Program-made: the position numbers and the translations under genes
DNA from: Bacillota bacterium
GTDB lineage: Bacteria > Bacillota > Sulfobacillia > Symbiobacteriales > ZC4RG38
Length of the DNA: 64,000 bases
Assembly (NCBI GenBank): GCA_021890795.1
Contig: JAKKUO010000002.1
Location: 1-64,000 of the forward strand
Reading direction: 5' to 3'
Shown here: positions 33,075-42,776 of the stretch, piece after piece
How the letters are laid out: each line of letters begins with the position of its first letter
How positions within the stretch are numbered: position 1 is the first letter of the stretch
The notes under the pieces: model-generated
Database searches by the model: none
What the model saw: only the letters and a program-made list of their open reading frames with translations
What the model was told of the DNA's origin: nothing

Positions 33075-33890
33075 ATGCGGCTCAGTCTCAAGCGGATGAG
33101 CCTGAAGCAACTGCAGCAGCTGATCCAGGAGCGGGGGCCGGAAATCTACCCGGAGGTGATCGCGGCCCTGTCCGGGGACCCCCGGGGGGGCGCACAGCGG
33201 CTGGTCCGGTACTGCCAGGCCCGGCTGGAGGAGTGGCAGCGGACCCGGGAGCGGCTCGAGCGGATGTACAGCTACGAGCGGCAGGTCTGGGCCATGGGCT
33301 ACCGGCTGGTCGCGGGGCTGGACGAAGTGGGCCGGGGTCCCCTGGCCGGCCCGGTGGTGGCCGCGGCGGTGATTCTGCCCGGAGAGGTCTACCTGCCCGG
33401 GCTGGAGGACCACCGGCGGCTGTCGGAGCGGAAGCGGCTGGAGCTTTACCAGCGGATCCAGGAGACCGCGGTGGCCGTGGGGGTCGGCATGGCCGACCCC
33501 GAGGGGATCGACGAGTCCAGCGTCCTGATGGCCACGTACAAGGCCATGGCCAAGGCGGTGGAGGCGCTGCCGGTCACCCCGGACTACCTCCTGGTCGATT
33601 CCCTCCACCTGCCGGGGGTCCGGCAGCCCCAGTCGCCGGTCGCCGGTGGCGACGCGATCTCCTGCTCCATCGCCGCCGCGGCGGTGGTGGCCCGGGTGAC
33701 CCGGGACCAGTACATGATCGAGATGGACCGGCTCTATCCCCAGTACGGCTTTGCCAACCACAAGGGGTACGGGACGCCCGAGCACCGGGCGGCCCTGGAG
33801 AAGTACGGCCCTTGCCCGATCCACCGGCCGGTGGGTCCAAACCGGGGGGCGGGCCCCCTCCTGCCGGTCCGGCCCGCCGGGGACCGGTGA
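33075..33890 (+). CDS. rnhB: Ribonuclease HII
   Basis: Removes ribonucleotides from DNA-RNA hybrids. 271 residues: a helical N-terminal extension (about 1-75; [16 protein letters not shown]) found in Gram-positive RNase HII, then the catalytic domain with the metal-binding Asp and Glu in [15 protein letters not shown], further acidic residues in LVDSLHLP and the [14 protein letters not shown] segment. ATG 33075 fits the family; GTG 33045 is an alternative. The 233 bases before it (32842-33074) hold no gene that I can see but contain an AT-rich stretch. Confidence 0.95.
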   Translation: MRLSLKRMSLKQLQQLIQERGPEIYPEVIAALSGDPRGGAQRLVRYCQARLEEWQRTRERLERMYSYERQVWAMGYRLVAGLDEVGRGPLAGPVVAAAVILPGEVYLPGLEDHRRLSERKRLELYQRIQETAVAVGVGMADPEGIDESSVLMATYKAMAKAVEALPVTPDYLLVDSLHLPGVRQPQSPVAGGDAISCSIAAAAVVARVTRDQYMIEMDRLYPQYGFANHKGYGTPEHRAALEKYGPCPIHRPVGPNRGAGPLLPVRPAGDR

Positions 33891-33895
33891 GGCCC

Positions 33896-34291
33896 ATGGG
33901 CGGCGGCCGGGGCTGGGGAGGGGGGAGGCTGGGGCGGGCGGCAGAGGAGGCCGCCCTGGCCTTTCTCACCGGGCATGGGCTGCGGGTGGTGGCCCGGAAC
34001 TGGCGCTGCCGGATGGGGGAGATCGACCTGGTGGCCCTGGAGGGCTCCCAGGTCGTCTTTGTTGAGGTGAAGGCCCGGCGGTCCGCCCGGTGGGGGAGCC
34101 CTGCCGCAGCGGTGGACCGCCGGAAGCAGGAGCGGCTCTGGCGGCTGGCGAGCCTCTTCCTTCAAAGCCGGGGCTGGTCCGACCGGCCCTGCCGGTTCGA
34201 CGTCCTGGCCCTCACCCTCACCGGGACCGGGGAGTGGGCCTGTGAGTGGATCCGGGACGCCTTCCAGGGCGCCTCGGGTGGAAGATATTGA
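33896..34291 (+). CDS. yraN: UPF0102 (YraN) endonuclease-like protein
   Basis: A 131-residue protein with a predicted PD-(D/E)xK nuclease fold, no proven role, usually next to rnhB and comM. The core shows GRAAEEAALAFL, VARNWRCRMGEIDLVA (the conserved GEIDLV) and VVFVEVKAR (the ExK of the nuclease motif). ATG 33896 or GTG 33887, the latter overlapping the rnhB stop, are both possible starts. The Gly-rich first ten residues are probably disordered. Confidence 0.9.
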   Translation: MGGGRGWGGGRLGRAAEEAALAFLTGHGLRVVARNWRCRMGEIDLVALEGSQVVFVEVKARRSARWGSPAAAVDRRKQERLWRLASLFLQSRGWSDRPCRFDVLALTLTGTGEWACEWIRDAFQGASGGRY

Positions 34292-34317
34292 CATGCAGCG
34301 GGTCCGGGGCATACCAT
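34288..34317 (+). promoter_or_regulatory. SigA-type promoter of comM
   Basis: Perfect TTGACA (34288-34293) and TACCAT (34312-34317), 18 bases apart, overlapping the end of yraN. About 95 bases before comM. Confidence 0.6.
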
Positions 34318-34410
34318 AAAAAGGAAATCACGGCCGGCGACCAGGGCATGGCGGCAGCCGGGAGCCGGGGCCGGTGCACGGCGGGAGTGTGGCGGTGCGG
34401 GGCGGTGGCG

Positions 34411-35973
34411 ATGTTCACACGGGTTCTCAGTTTTTCCCGGCACGGGGTGGAGGCCCTGCCGGTGGCGGTGGAGGTGGACGTGGGCACCGGGCTGCCTACC
34501 TTTGATCTGGTGGGGCTGCCGGGGACGGCGATCCGGGAGGCCCGGGAGCGGGTGCGGGCGGCGATCCGGAATGCCGGCGCCCAGTTTCCGGCCCGCCGGG
34601 TGACGGTCAACCTGGCCCCCGCGGCCCTGCCGAAGGAAGGGGCGGGCTTCGACCTGGCCATCGCCCTGGGGGTGCTGGCGGCCACCGGGCAGATCCCCGC
34701 CGGGCGGCTGGAGGGGCTGGCGGTGGCAGGGGAGCTTTCCCTGGACGGCACCCTGCGGCCGGTGCGGGCGGCCCTGGCCATGGCTGTGGCGGCCCGGGCG
34801 GAGGGGTGCCGGGGGCTCCTGACCGCGGCGGAGTCGGCTCCGGAGGCTGCCCTGGCGGGCTTTCCCGTCTACCCGGTCCGCACCCTGGCGGAGGCGATTC
34901 GCTGGCTCCGGGGGGACCTGGAACTGGCCCCGGCCCCGCCGGCCGGGGACCGGGAGGAGGCCGGCGGCTGGGTGGAGCTGGCGGAGGTCCGGGGGCAGCC
35001 GGTGGCCCGCCGGGCGCTGGAGATCGCCGCGGCCGGAGGGCACAACCTGCTGATGATCGGCCCGCCCGGGGTCGGCAAGAGCCTGCTGGCCCGGGCCCTC
35101 CCCGGCCTCCTGCCGCCCCTTACCCTGGAGGAGTCCCTGGAGGTGACCGGGATCTACAGCGCCGCCGGGCTGACCGGCGGCGAGCGGATCACCCGGCCCC
35201 CCTTCCGGGCCCCCCACCACAGCGCCAGCCGGGCTGCCCTCCTGGGGGGCGGGAACCCACCGGGCCCAGGGGAACTCTCCCTGGCCCACCGGGGGGTGCT
35301 CTTTCTGGACGAGCTGCCGGAGTTCGGCCGGGACGTGCTGGAGGCCCTTCGCCAGCCCCTGGAGGAAGGGGTGGTGCGGATGGCCCGGGCCGGGTGGCGT
35401 CTCACCTTTCCCGCCCGGGTCCAGCTGGTGGCGGCGGCCAACCCGTGTCCCTGCGGGTACCTGGGAGACAACCGGCAGCCCTGCACCTGCCCGCCCGGGG
35501 CGGTCAGCCGCTACCGGGAGCGGCTCTCCGGGCCTCTCCTGGACCGGTTTGACCTCCAGGTCTGGGTCGGGTGGGTGCCCCCGGAGGAGTGGGCCCGGGC
35601 CCCCGGGGAGGAGACCGCCCGGGTGGCCGCCCGGGTCCGCGCGGCCCGGGAACGGCAGCGCCGCCGGCAGGCGGGGTGGATCGCCGGCGCGGGCGGCGGC
35701 GCGGGCCGCCCCCGGGACCTGTACCGGGCCATGGCCCTCGAACCGGCCGGGGTCGCGGTGCTGGAGCAGGCGGCGGACCGGCTGCGGCTCAGCCTCCGGG
35801 GCCGGGACCGGGTCCTCCGGGTGGCCCGTACCATCGCGGACCTGGCCGGGTCGGAGACCGTGGGCGCTGCCCACGTGGCCGAGGCCCTCCAGTACCGACT
35901 CCCCCCGGCGGAGCTCCCCGGGGCGCCGACGGGCTTGTCCCGCTCTTTCCACGGATCGCCCCTTCGGGTATAA
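34411..35973 (+). CDS. comM: ComM/YifB family Mg-chelatase-like AAA+ ATPase
   Basis: In naturally competent bacteria ComM is a hexameric helicase that extends branch migration during uptake of foreign DNA; the role in Bacillota is inferred. 520 residues: N-terminal Lon-protease-like domain (FTRVLSFSRHGVEALPVAVE; GLPTFDLVGLPG), Walker A GPPGVGKS at 217-224, Walker B VLFLDELPEF, a cysteine-containing segment NPCPCGYLGDNRQPCTC, the YRERLSGPLLDRFD sensor region and the helical C terminus. ATG 34411 is the family start; the frame is open further up without similarity. dprA lies two genes downstream, which supports a role in DNA uptake. Confidence 0.93.
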   Translation: MFTRVLSFSRHGVEALPVAVEVDVGTGLPTFDLVGLPGTAIREARERVRAAIRNAGAQFPARRVTVNLAPAALPKEGAGFDLAIALGVLAATGQIPAGRLEGLAVAGELSLDGTLRPVRAALAMAVAARAEGCRGLLTAAESAPEAALAGFPVYPVRTLAEAIRWLRGDLELAPAPPAGDREEAGGWVELAEVRGQPVARRALEIAAAGGHNLLMIGPPGVGKSLLARALPGLLPPLTLEESLEVTGIYSAAGLTGGERITRPPFRAPHHSASRAALLGGGNPPGPGELSLAHRGVLFLDELPEFGRDVLEALRQPLEEGVVRMARAGWRLTFPARVQLVAAANPCPCGYLGDNRQPCTCPPGAVSRYRERLSGPLLDRFDLQVWVGWVPPEEWARAPGEETARVAARVRAARERQRRRQAGWIAGAGGGAGRPRDLYRAMALEPAGVAVLEQAADRLRLSLRGRDRVLRVARTIADLAGSETVGAAHVAEALQYRLPPAELPGAPTGLSRSFHGSPLRV

Positions 35974-35974
35974 T
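35946..35974 (+). promoter_or_regulatory. SigA-type promoter of the M20 peptidase gene
   Basis: TTTCCA (35946-35951) and a perfect TATAAT (35969-35974) are 17 bases apart; the -10 box overlaps the comM stop codon. Confidence 0.65.
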
Positions 35975-36034
35975 CTGTTGTTGAAATGCCCCCCGGGGCT
36001 GGGAAGCCCCGGCCAACGGAGGCTGGATGGAGCC

Positions 36035-37225
36035 TTGGAAGCCGTGCTGGCCTCGCCGGTGGTGGATCAGGTCCTGGGTTGGTGCCTCCGCCACCTCGAC
36101 GAGTTGGTAGACGAGGTGGCCCGGATCGCGGGAATTCCGGCCCCCACCGGGGCAGAAGGCCGGCGCGCCGCCTATGTGGCCGAGCGGATGCGGCAGTGCG
36201 GCCTGGCCGGAGTGGAGACCGACCCGGTGGGCAACGTCCTGGGGCGGGTCCTCCCTCCGGCGGGGGCGGGCCAGCCCCGGATTCTGCTGGCGGCCCACCT
36301 GGACACGGTCTTTCCCGAGGAGACGCCCCTGGAGATCCGCCGGGACGGCCACCTGCTCCGGGGGCCCGGGGTGGGAGACAACGCCGCGGGCCTAGCCGGG
36401 CTCATCGGTGCTGGACGGCTCCTCGTGGAGCTGGCGGACCGGCTCCGGGGAGAGGTGATCCTCGCGGCCACCGTGGGCGAGGAAGGGCTCGGCAACCTTC
36501 GGGGGATGCGGGCCCTGATGGAGCGGTATGGCGACACCGTGGATTACGTACTGGCCCTGGACGGCACCCTGGGCGGGATGGTCCGCCAGGCGGTAGGCAG
36601 CCGGCGCCTCCGGTTGCGGGTGCTGGCGGAGGGCGGCCACTCCTGGGGCGCCTTCGGGGCCCCTAGCGCGGTGCACAGCCTCTGCCGCATGGTGGCCGCG
36701 ATCGCGGACCTGCCGGTGCCCAGTAACCCGAAGACCACGTACAACGTAGGCCTCATCCGGGGCGGCACCTCTGTCAACACCATTGCCGCGGAGGCCGAGG
36801 CGGTCCTGGACCTCCGGTCCCTCGACCCGCGGGAACTGGACCGGCTGGAGCGCCGGGTGCGGCGCTCGGTGGCGGCCATCGCCGCCCGGGACGGGGTGCG
36901 GGTGGAGGTGGAGCTACTGGGGGAGCGGCCGGCGGGGGAGGTGCCCGAAAGCCACCCCCTCTGCCAGGTGGTCCGGGCGGTCCATCGCCGGCTGGGCATC
37001 CAGACCCGGGTCTACCCCTCGAGCACCGACGGCAACATCCCCCTGGCCATGGGGATCCCGGCGGTGACCATCGGGGTGACCGTGGGGGCCAACGGCCACC
37101 GGGTGGACGAGTACATCGAGACCCGGCCCCTGGCCCGGGGGGTGGCCCAGGTGGTGCTGGCGGTGCTGGCCCTGCAGGAGGTGCCCCTGCCCCAGCCCGG
37201 TCGCCGCCGGTCTGTCGCCGGCTGA
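36035..37225 (+). CDS. M20-family metallopeptidase
   Basis: Predicted zinc-dependent aminopeptidase, deacetylase or carboxypeptidase of about 396 residues; the substrate is not readable. Metal ligands and catalytic acids are visible: AAHLDTVF, GVGDNAAGLAGL, TVGEEGLGNLRG (the catalytic Glu-Glu pair), and LDLRSLD near the lid domain. NTIAAEAEAVLDLRS and EGGHSWGAFG are typical of tripeptidase T-like and amidohydrolase-like members. The TTG at 36035 is the likely start; GTG 36044 is an alternative. It sits between comM and dprA, but with its own promoter, so a link to competence need not exist. Confidence 0.85.
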   Translation: MEAVLASPVVDQVLGWCLRHLDELVDEVARIAGIPAPTGAEGRRAAYVAERMRQCGLAGVETDPVGNVLGRVLPPAGAGQPRILLAAHLDTVFPEETPLEIRRDGHLLRGPGVGDNAAGLAGLIGAGRLLVELADRLRGEVILAATVGEEGLGNLRGMRALMERYGDTVDYVLALDGTLGGMVRQAVGSRRLRLRVLAEGGHSWGAFGAPSAVHSLCRMVAAIADLPVPSNPKTTYNVGLIRGGTSVNTIAAEAEAVLDLRSLDPRELDRLERRVRRSVAAIAARDGVRVEVELLGERPAGEVPESHPLCQVVRAVHRRLGIQTRVYPSSTDGNIPLAMGIPAVTIGVTVGANGHRVDEYIETRPLARGVAQVVLAVLALQEVPLPQPGRRRSVAG

Positions 37226-37238
37226 GGGGAGTGGAGCC

Positions 37239-38294
37239 GTGGTTACCCAGTGGGTGGCCCTGTCCTTCCAGGTCCGGCGGGCGGAACTGGTGCGGCGGAT
37301 GGCGGCAGGCCTTACGCCCAGGCCGGAGGAGCTGAGCGAAGCCGCCCTGGTCCGAGCCAGGGCGGCGGTCGAGCGCGTGGCCGCCCTGGGCGGCCGGGTG
37401 GTGACCTACGGCGCGGCGGAGTATCCCGGGTGGCTGCGGCATATCCCCGATCCGCCGGCCATTCTCTATTGTGTCGGTCCCCTCCGGCTGGACCAGGAGC
37501 CGGCGGTGGCGGTGGTGGGCTCCCGCCGGCCCTCCCGGTACGGGCTGCGGATGGCGGCCCTGTTGGGGAGGGAGCTCGCCGCCGCCGGGGTGACGGTGGT
37601 GAGCGGCCTGGCCCTGGGGGTGGACGGTGCCGCCCAGCGGGCCGCCCTGGAGGCCGGCGGTGCCACCTGCGCAGTCCTGGGCTGCGGCGTTGACGTGGTC
37701 TATCCCCCCGGGCAGCGGCAGCTTTACCTGGAGATCGCCCGGCGGGGATTGCTGGTGAGCGAATACCCCCCGGGGACGCCGCCCCTCAAGCACCACTTCC
37801 CGGAGCGGAACCGGATCATCAGCGGCCTCTGCCGGGGCGTGGTGGTGGTCGAGGGCGGTCCCCGGTCCGGCAGCCTGATCACCGCCCACCACGCCCTGGC
37901 CCAGGGGCGGGAGGTCTGTGCGGTCCCCGGGGAGGTGGGAAACCCCCTGGCCGAGGGGCCCCTGCGGCTGATCCAGGACGGCGCCTGGCTGGTGACCAGC
38001 GGCGAGGATGTGCTGGCCGCGCTGGGGATCGCTCCGGCGGGAGCCGTCGCGGTGCCGGGGGACCGGGACGAGTCCGGTGCCGGGATGCCGGCCCTGGTGC
38101 CGGGGGACCCGGCCTCCCAGGCGATCCTGGCGGCCCTGGAGCCCGGTCCCGCCCCGGTGGAGGCCCTGGCAGCCCGGACGGGACTGGAGCTTCCCGACCT
38201 TCTGGCCGCCCTCTCGATCCTGGAACTGGCGGGTGCGGTGGGTCGGCTCCCCGACGGTTCCATTCATAGAATCAAACGGAGCGGTGGAGGATAA
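37239..38294 (+). CDS. dprA: DNA processing protein DprA
   Basis: Loads RecA on incoming single-stranded DNA during transformation. 351 residues with an N-terminal SAM-like helical domain (about 1-60), the Rossmann core (VGSRRPSRYGLRMA, SGLALGVDGAAQRAAL, AVLGCGVDVVYP, FPERNRIISGL, VVVEGGPRSGSLITA) and a C-terminal winged-helix-like domain (about 290-351). GTG 37239 is the start; topA follows after 39 bases. Together with comM it suggests that the organism can or once could take up DNA. Confidence 0.96.
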   Translation: MVTQWVALSFQVRRAELVRRMAAGLTPRPEELSEAALVRARAAVERVAALGGRVVTYGAAEYPGWLRHIPDPPAILYCVGPLRLDQEPAVAVVGSRRPSRYGLRMAALLGRELAAAGVTVVSGLALGVDGAAQRAALEAGGATCAVLGCGVDVVYPPGQRQLYLEIARRGLLVSEYPPGTPPLKHHFPERNRIISGLCRGVVVVEGGPRSGSLITAHHALAQGREVCAVPGEVGNPLAEGPLRLIQDGAWLVTSGEDVLAALGIAPAGAVAVPGDRDESGAGMPALVPGDPASQAILAALEPGPAPVEALAARTGLELPDLLAALSILELAGAVGRLPDGSIHRIKRSGGG

Positions 38295-38333
38295 CCCCGC
38301 AGCGGCCCAACTGGGAGAACTGGAGGGTCAGGT

Positions 38334-40451
38334 GTGTCCAAGGCGCTGATTATTGTGGAATCGCCGGCCAAGGCCAAGACCATCGAGAAGTTCCTCGGAC
38401 GCCAGTACACGGTGCGGGCCTCGATGGGCCACATCCGGGACCTGCCTCGCTCCCAGCTGGGTGTGGATGTGGAGAACCAGTTCCAGCCGAAATATATCAC
38501 CATCCGCGGCAAAGGCGACGTGCTGAAGGAACTGCGGGAACAGGCCCGGAAGGCCAGCAAGGTCTACCTGGCCACCGACCCGGACCGGGAAGGGGAGGCG
38601 ATCTCCTGGCATCTGTGCCAGGCCCTGGGGCTGAAGGAGACGGACCCGGTCCGGATCGAGTTCCACGAGATTACCCGGGAAGCTGTCACCCGGGCGCTCC
38701 AGAACCCCCGGGCCATCGACCGGAACCGGGTGGAGGCCCAGCAGGCCCGGCGGATCCTCGACCGGCTGGTGGGGTACAAGCTTTCGCCCTTGCTCTGGCG
38801 GAAGGTGCGCCGGGGGCTGTCCGCCGGCCGGGTCCAGTCCGTCGCGGTCCGGTTGGTCTGCGACCGGGAGGCCGAGATTGAGAACTTCAAGCCTGAAGAG
38901 TACTGGACCCTCGACGCCTACCTGCGCACCGGACCGGACGGGCCGGTTTTCGTCGCCCGGTACCACGGCGCCGGCGAGGCCAAGGCGGAGCTGAAGACCC
39001 AGGCCGACGCCCAGGCCGTGGTGGCGGCGGTCCAGGGCCAGCCCTTCGTCGTCACCGGGATCCGGCGCCGGGAGCGCCGGCGGCATCCCGCGCCGCCCTT
39101 CACCACCTCGACGCTGCAGCAGGAGGCCTCCCGGAAGCTCGGCTTCAGCGTCCGGCGGACCATGGCCGTGGCCCAGCAGCTCTATGAGGGCCTTGACCTG
39201 GGGGAACTGGGCCACATCGGCCTGGTGACGTATATCCGAACCGACTCCACCCGGGTGGCGGAGGAGGCCCGGCGGGCGGCTGCGGCCTTCATCGCCGGCA
39301 CCTGGGGCGAGGAGTACCTCGGGGGGACCGAGCGCCGGGAGGAGAAGGAACGGCCCCACGTCCAGGGGGCCCACGAGGCCATCCGTCCGACGGACATCAC
39401 CCTCACCCCGGACCGGGTGCGCCCCTATCTCAACCAGGATCAGTACCGGCTCTACCGGCTGATCTGGGAGCGGTTCGTCGCCTCCCAGATGGCTTCGGCG
39501 GTCTTGGACACGGTGACCGCGGAGATCCAGGCCGGCTCGCACCTCTTCCGGGCCACTGGGTCGACCTTGAAATTCCCGGGGTTTATGGCCGTATATATTG
39601 AGGGTAGCGACGAGGAGAAGCCGGAGCCCGAGGAGGGGCTGCTCCCAGAGCTGATCGAAGGGCAGCGCCTGGAGCTGGTCCGGCTCGACCCACAGCAGCA
39701 CTTCACCACCCCGCCGCCCCGGTACACCGAGGCCACCCTGGTCCGCGCCCTGGAGGAACGGGGGATCGGCCGGCCTTCCACCTACGCGCCCATCATCGAG
39801 ACCATCCAGATGCGGGGGTACGTCCGGAAGGAGGATAAGCGCTTCGTCCCCACCGAGGTCGGCAAGGTGGTGGTCGAGCTCCTGAAGGAGTACTTCCCGT
39901 CCATCATCGATGTGGAATTCACCGCGCACATGGAGAGCGAGCTGGACCGGGTCGAGCAGGGGCAGGAAAGCTGGCAAGAGGTCCTCAACCGGTTCTACGG
40001 CCCCTTCGCCGCCACCCTGCGGGAGGCGGAGGAGAAGGTGGGGGGGTTTGAGATCCCGGACGAGGTGACCGGGGAGGTCTGCCCCCACTGCGGCCGGAAC
40101 CTGGTGAAAAAGCACGGCCGCTTCGGCTGGTTCCTGGCCTGCCCCGGCTTCCCGGAGTGCCGGTTCACCCGGCCCATCCTGGAGGAGACCGGGGTGGGCT
40201 GCCCGGCCTGTGGCGCCGGGGTCCTGGTGGCCCGAAAGACCAAGAAGGGCCGCCGGTTCTACGGCTGCAGCCGCTACCCGGAGTGCGACTTTGTGGTGTG
40301 GCAAAAGCCGGTGGCCGGCCGGAACTGTCCCGACTGCGGCGGCCTCCTGGTGGAAAAGCGCAGCCGGGACCAGGGCCTGCTCCACGTCTGTACCCGGTCG
40401 GAGTGCGGGTTCAGCGAGCCGGCCGCGGAGCTGGAGGAGATCCCGGGGTGA
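38334..40451 (+). CDS. topA: DNA topoisomerase I
   Basis: Type IA enzyme that relaxes negative supercoils. 705 residues: TOPRIM domain at the N terminus ([33 protein letters not shown] with the DxD acidic pair), catalytic Tyr300 in [10 protein letters not shown], and three C-terminal zinc-finger-like repeats of four cysteines each (about 583-700; CPHCGRN, CPACGAG, CPDCGG). GTG 38334 is preceded by GGAGGGTCAG. Follows dprA as in Bacillus. Confidence 0.97.
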   Translation: MSKALIIVESPAKAKTIEKFLGRQYTVRASMGHIRDLPRSQLGVDVENQFQPKYITIRGKGDVLKELREQARKASKVYLATDPDREGEAISWHLCQALGLKETDPVRIEFHEITREAVTRALQNPRAIDRNRVEAQQARRILDRLVGYKLSPLLWRKVRRGLSAGRVQSVAVRLVCDREAEIENFKPEEYWTLDAYLRTGPDGPVFVARYHGAGEAKAELKTQADAQAVVAAVQGQPFVVTGIRRRERRRHPAPPFTTSTLQQEASRKLGFSVRRTMAVAQQLYEGLDLGELGHIGLVTYIRTDSTRVAEEARRAAAAFIAGTWGEEYLGGTERREEKERPHVQGAHEAIRPTDITLTPDRVRPYLNQDQYRLYRLIWERFVASQMASAVLDTVTAEIQAGSHLFRATGSTLKFPGFMAVYIEGSDEEKPEPEEGLLPELIEGQRLELVRLDPQQHFTTPPPRYTEATLVRALEERGIGRPSTYAPIIETIQMRGYVRKEDKRFVPTEVGKVVVELLKEYFPSIIDVEFTAHMESELDRVEQGQESWQEVLNRFYGPFAATLREAEEKVGGFEIPDEVTGEVCPHCGRNLVKKHGRFGWFLACPGFPECRFTRPILEETGVGCPACGAGVLVARKTKKGRRFYGCSRYPECDFVVWQKPVAGRNCPDCGGLLVEKRSRDQGLLHVCTRSECGFSEPAAELEEIPG

Positions 40452-40478
40452 GCCGGATCCCGGGCCAGCCGGATTGAA

Positions 40479-40498
40479 GGGGCCGCGCCCGCGGCCCC
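40479..40498 (+). terminator. Hairpin after topA
   Basis: GGGGCCGC (40479-40486), loop GCCC, GCGGCCCC (40491-40498), then GGTTGGGTTTC. A weak terminator candidate. Confidence 0.35.
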
Positions 40499-40572
40499 GG
40501 TTGGGTTTCGCCCCCCGGCCTGGTGCTGCCAGGGGGTTCTGCACGGGGATGTGTGAACGGAGGAACAAACCC

Positions 40573-41889
40573 ATGCCACCGGAGATCACGGTCATCGGTG
40601 CCGGCCTGGCCGGCAGTGAGGCCGCCTGGCAGGCGGCTCAGCGGGGAGTCCGGGTGACCCTGTACGAGATGCGGCCCCGCGTCTCCACGGGGATGCACCA
40701 GACGGACCAGTTCGCGGAGCTGGTCTGCTCCAACTCCTTCCGGGCCAACTCCCTGGAGAACGCGGTGGGGCTTCTGAAAGAGGAGATGCGGCGGATGGGG
40801 TCGCTGATCATGGCGATGGCCGACGCCCACCGGGTGCCCGCGGGCGGGGCCCTGGCTGTCGATCGGCACGCCTTTTCCGCCGCGGTCACCCGGGCCCTCA
40901 TGGAGCATCCGAACATCCGCATCGTCCGGGAGGAGGTCCGGGAGATCCCCCCGGACGGGATCGTGATCATCGCAACGGGTCCCCTCACCTCCGGGGCCCT
41001 GGCCGAGGCGATCCGGCGCTTTACCGGCGAGGAGTACCTGGCCTTCTACGACGCGGCGGCCCCCATCGTGGTGGCGGACTCCATCGACATGGAGAAGGTC
41101 TTCCGGGCTTCCCGGTACGGAAAGGGGCAGGGGGACGAGTATCTCAACTGCCCCATGACCCGGGAGGAGTACATGCGCTTCTACGAGGCGCTCCTCACCG
41201 CGGAGAAGGCGATTCCCCACAACCCGGAGGACCTGAAGATCACCTACTTTGAGGGTTGCCTGCCCATCGAGGAGATGGCCCGCCGGGGACCGGACACCTT
41301 GCGGTTCGGTCCCCTGAAGCCTGTGGGCCTGCGGGACCCCCGGACCGGGAAGGAGCCCTACGCGGTGGTCCAGCTCCGCCAGGACAACGCCGCGGCCAGC
41401 CACTACAACATGGTGGGGTTCCAGACCAGCCTGAAGTGGGGGGAGCAGCAGCGGGTCTTCCGGATGATCCCCGGCCTGGAGAACGCGGAGTTCGCCCGGT
41501 ACGGGGTGATGCACCGGAACACCTTCATCAAGTCCCCCAAGGTGCTGCTGCCTACCCTCCAGACCCGGAAGCGGCCCACCCTCTTCTTTGCGGGGCAGAT
41601 CACCGGGGTGGAAGGGTACGTGGAGTCCGCGGCCGGGGGACTGGTGGCGGGGATCAACGCGGCCCGGCTGGCCCTGGGGCTCGAGCCCCTGGCCTTCCCG
41701 CCGGAGACCGCGCTCGGGGCCCTGCCCCGGTATATCACCGAGGCGGACCCGGACAACTTCCAGCCGATGAACATCGCCTTTGGCCTCCTGCCGCCGCCGC
41801 CGGTGCGGACCCGGGACAAGCGCGCGGCGCGTCGAATCGTGTCGGAAAGGGCCCTGCAGGTGCTTGAAAACTTCAAGATGATGTTGTAA
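40573..41889 (+). CDS. trmFO: Methylenetetrahydrofolate-tRNA (uracil54-C5)-methyltransferase, FAD-dependent
   Basis: Makes ribothymidine at position 54 of tRNAs, using methylene-THF and FAD. 438 residues from ATG 40573, behind AACGGAGGA. Dinucleotide-binding loop [13 protein letters not shown] at the N terminus, then the family segments [22 protein letters not shown] split across residues 45-70, and [22 protein letters not shown] near the end. No break is seen. In Bacillus trmFO is followed by xerC; here the 347 bases to hslV hold no recombinase. Confidence 0.96.
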   Translation: MPPEITVIGAGLAGSEAAWQAAQRGVRVTLYEMRPRVSTGMHQTDQFAELVCSNSFRANSLENAVGLLKEEMRRMGSLIMAMADAHRVPAGGALAVDRHAFSAAVTRALMEHPNIRIVREEVREIPPDGIVIIATGPLTSGALAEAIRRFTGEEYLAFYDAAAPIVVADSIDMEKVFRASRYGKGQGDEYLNCPMTREEYMRFYEALLTAEKAIPHNPEDLKITYFEGCLPIEEMARRGPDTLRFGPLKPVGLRDPRTGKEPYAVVQLRQDNAAASHYNMVGFQTSLKWGEQQRVFRMIPGLENAEFARYGVMHRNTFIKSPKVLLPTLQTRKRPTLFFAGQITGVEGYVESAAGGLVAGINAARLALGLEPLAFPPETALGALPRYITEADPDNFQPMNIAFGLLPPPPVRTRDKRAARRIVSERALQVLENFKMML

Positions 41890-41896
41890 AGTCTAT

Positions 41897-41915
41897 CGGG
41901 TGGGTCTCCCACCCG
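41897..41915 (+). terminator. Hairpin after trmFO
   Basis: CGGGTGGG (41897-41904), loop TCT, CCCACCCG (41908-41915), eight bases after the trmFO stop. No T-run, so termination is uncertain. Confidence 0.4.
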
Positions 41916-42073
41916 GGCTGTCCCGGCCCGGCCGGGGCGGCCGCGGGCCCTGGGCCCTCCAGGGTACTGCCCGGCCATCGCCAAAACGAAAGACCATTGG
42001 CCGCAGCCCCGGCCCTTAGGCCCGGGCTCCGGCCAAAATGACATGGTTTCCTACACAATTACGAATTGCGCCC
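41916..42073. other. Gene-free stretch between trmFO and hslV
   Basis: The gap of 347 bases between trmFO and hslV is where xerC lies in Bacillus. The part from 41916 to 42073 shows no gene or xerC remnant, only GC-rich sequence with a more AT-rich end (42035-42070). The remainder carries the hslV promoter and its leader of about 130 bases. Confidence 0.6.
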
Positions 42074-42103
42074 TTGCCATGACAGTACTGAACGTGGTAG
42101 AAT
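42074..42103 (+). promoter_or_regulatory. SigA-type promoter of hslVU
   Basis: TTGCCA (42074-42079) and TAGAAT (42098-42103), 18 bases apart, with an extended -10 TGG directly before the -10. The start of transcription is about 125 bases before hslV. Confidence 0.8.
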
Positions 42104-42236
42104 GCTGTTCGCAAGGTTCGACAAGGGAAAGGCCCCGGGGGGATGCCAGGGCTCCCGGGAGGCCTGGGGATCCCTGGCGGACGGCTGGGATGCCGGGGCC
42201 GCCCTGGCGACCTTGCGGACACAGGGAGGTGCCGCT

Positions 42237-42776
42237 GTGCTGCACGGCACGACCATCGTCGCGGTACGGCGGGGAAACCGGGGGGCGATGGCCGGCGACG
42301 GCCAGGTGACCCTGGGGCAGAACACCATCCTCAAGCAGACAGCCCGGAAGGTCCGGCGGATCGCCGGTGGACAGGTGGTTGCGGGCTTTGCCGGTGCGGT
42401 GGCAGACGCCCTGACCCTGTTCGAGAAGTTCGAAGCGAAGCTGGAGGAGCACCGGGGGAACTTGCCCAGGGCGGCGGTGGCGGTGGCCCGGGAGTGGCGC
42501 ACCGATCGGATGCTCCGCCACCTGGAGGCGCTCCTGGTGGTCATGGATGCGCAGCATCTGCTGGTCCTGTCGGGTAGCGGGGAGGTGATCGAGCCCGACG
42601 ACGGCATCGCGGCGGTGGGTTCCGGTGGCCCCTACGCCCTGGCGGCCGCGCGGGCGCTGGTCCGCCACACCGATCTCGATCCCCGCACCATTGCGGAGGA
42701 GTCCCTGCGCATCGCCGCCTCCATCTGTGTCTACACCAACGACCACGTGACGGTGGAGGAGGTCGGTGGTCCGTGA
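42237..42776 (+). CDS. hslV: ATP-dependent protease subunit HslV (ClpQ)
   Basis: Proteolytic double-hexamer of the HslVU (ClpQY) protease, related to the proteasome beta subunit. 179 residues from GTG 42237 behind GGGAGGT. The N terminus is [10 protein letters not shown]; removal of the first four residues would expose the threonine nucleophile. GDGQVTLGQ and [11 protein letters not shown] are family signatures. B. subtilis uses an N-terminal serine instead, so this is the classical Thr type. It overlaps hslU. Confidence 0.95.
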   Translation: MLHGTTIVAVRRGNRGAMAGDGQVTLGQNTILKQTARKVRRIAGGQVVAGFAGAVADALTLFEKFEAKLEEHRGNLPRAAVAVAREWRTDRMLRHLEALLVVMDAQHLLVLSGSGEVIEPDDGIAAVGSGGPYALAAARALVRHTDLDPRTIAEESLRIAASICVYTNDHVTVEEVGGP

